Source: an uncultured Catenibacterium sp. (GTDB lineage Bacteria > Bacillota_I > Bacilli_A > Erysipelotrichales > Coprobacillaceae). Taken from it: a DNA stretch of 40,792 nucleotides. This document shows, in pieces, positions 40,088 to 40,792 of the stretch. How positions within the stretch are numbered: the first letter of the stretch is position 1; every line of letters starts with the position of its first letter. The notes under the pieces are model-generated. The model was not told the origin of the DNA. It did not search any database and worked only from the letters and a program-made list of their open reading frames with translations. The stretch covers positions 1-40,792 of the forward strand of contig CAAFPB010000391.1 of assembly GCA_900764725.1 (NCBI GenBank). The letters run 5' to 3'. Position numbers and translations under genes: made by a program.

Positions 40088-40792
40088 TTATGGTTTAGTT
40101 AATTTAGAAACGTCAAAACCTGATTTCTTAAGAAACTCAATTGCTGATTCTTCTGTTAAATCTTGTTGCTTTATAGGTGGCTTAGGATTTCTAAATGATT
40201 CATAATCTGAAGGATTAAATTTCTCTCCAGTAAGAATCATATGGTATATACTGACAAGCATCATTCTTGCAATTGCGATAATGGCTTTCTTGTGGCCTCG
40301 TCTCTTTTTGATACGAGAATACTTAATTCCAAAGTAGCCCTCTTTATCTTTGATTGCTGCAAGAGCACATTGAACTAATAAAGGTTTTAAATATTGACCT
40401 GCTTTAGAAATACGAACTGATTTTTTCTTATTAGCACTTTCGTTGTTTGCAGGTGTTAATCCAGCCCAACAGGCTAGTTGTTTATCTGATTCAAATTGTT
40501 TCATATCTACTCCGATTTCTGAAATAATAAGGATTGCAGATAAAGTACTGATACCTGGTAGTTGGGTGATGTGCATGAATCGATCGAACATCGGTGCTGC
40601 ACGTTTCATCATTTCGATTTCACAGTTATCAATATGGACTTGTAATTCTGCCATATGAGTCATTGACTCATTCATTTTAAACCTTTGGTCAGTTTCGATA
40701 TTGCAGTGTTTAATGGAATCTAGAATCTTATCTTTATTTTTACACGATCCATGGATACATTTCAAAATTTTCTCATCTTCAATGATATCTGA
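40088..40792 (-). mobile_element. IS110 family transposase, 5' part outside the window
   Basis: At least 235 codons of the C-terminal part of an IS110-type transposase, open to the right edge of the window. LPGISTLSAILIISEIGVDMKQF and LACWAGLTPANNESANKKKSVRISKAGQYLKPLL are the Transposase_20 helix-hairpin-helix and the catalytic-Ser-containing region, with RRGHKKAIIAIARMML following. The N-terminal DEDD RuvC-like domain would lie beyond 40792. IS110 elements lack clear terminal inverted repeats, so the end cannot be placed exactly; it is somewhere in 40010-40087. Confidence 0.9.

Overview
The window looks like a chromosomal segment of a low-GC, AT-rich Gram-positive (Firmicutes/Bacillota) anaerobe. 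Supporting signs are strong GGAGG ribosome binding sites, T-box riboswitches, intrinsic terminators with long U tracts, lipobox lipoproteins, an iron-containing alcohol dehydrogenase, two Feo systems and a rubredoxin. Codon use favours AGA, AAA and TTA. The style suggests an Erysipelotrichales/Coprobacillaceae gut bacterium (for example Catenibacterium-like), but no species marker is present, so this is inference.

Layout. 1-1.95 kb: alcohol dehydrogenase and a Nudix hydrolase. 2-4.9 kb: methionine T-box riboswitch and the methionine ABC importer metNIQ. 4.98-6.5 kb: nitroreductase, free-methionine sulfoxide reductase and KptA-type RNA phosphotransferase. 6.5-10.3 kb: a FeoA-FeoB fusion, an unknown protein, a candidate C-rich small RNA and a ZIP metal transporter. 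10.4-14.1 kb: an Ig-like surface protein, a ROK-type regulator, a short-chain dehydrogenase, a hypoxanthine-DNA glycosylase-like protein and a small-multidrug-export-type membrane protein. 14.1-17.1 kb: a Cys-rich mini-protein and a P-type cation ATPase under a yybP-ykoY manganese riboswitch. 17.1-21.2 kb: a DtxR-family iron repressor, its operators, a candidate iron-repressed small RNA, the operon feoA-feoA-feoB-HMA protein-Cys-rich protein, and a rubredoxin behind a perfect palindrome. 21.2-22.5 kb: a DUF2089 regulator with a membrane protein, and a lipoprotein. 22.6-28.7 kb: arginine T-box, a seven-residue Arg-Arg leader peptide and argGHCJB. 28.7-33.5 kb: cell-wall amidase, ttcA, tcdA, a DJ-1 protein, tRNA-Glu, a lipoprotein and an aldo/keto reductase. 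33.5-40.8 kb: an accessory block with two ATPase-permease fusions, a lactococcin-972-like secreted peptide, a second secreted protein with a two-TM partner, a decapitated third permease and an IS110-type transposase cut by the window edge.

How the parts work together. Much of the window deals with transition metals: two FeoB systems, ZIP, a Mn2+-sensing riboswitch with an exporter, and an iron repressor. Six TTAG-N6-CTAA-type boxes occur around the repressor gene: four at the feo promoter and two overlapping at a promoter that drives a short non-coding transcript. That suggests an iron-starvation sRNA comparable in logic to RyhB or FsrA. Amino-acid supply is sensed by tRNA through T-boxes with Met (ATG) and Arg (CGC) specifiers. 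The last 7 kb looks like a bacteriocin and transport island with signs of gene loss and IS activity.

The least-described items are the two sRNA candidates (17149-17256 and about 9431-9523), the Arg-Arg leader peptide behind the arg T-box, and the secreted-peptide/MacB-like island.
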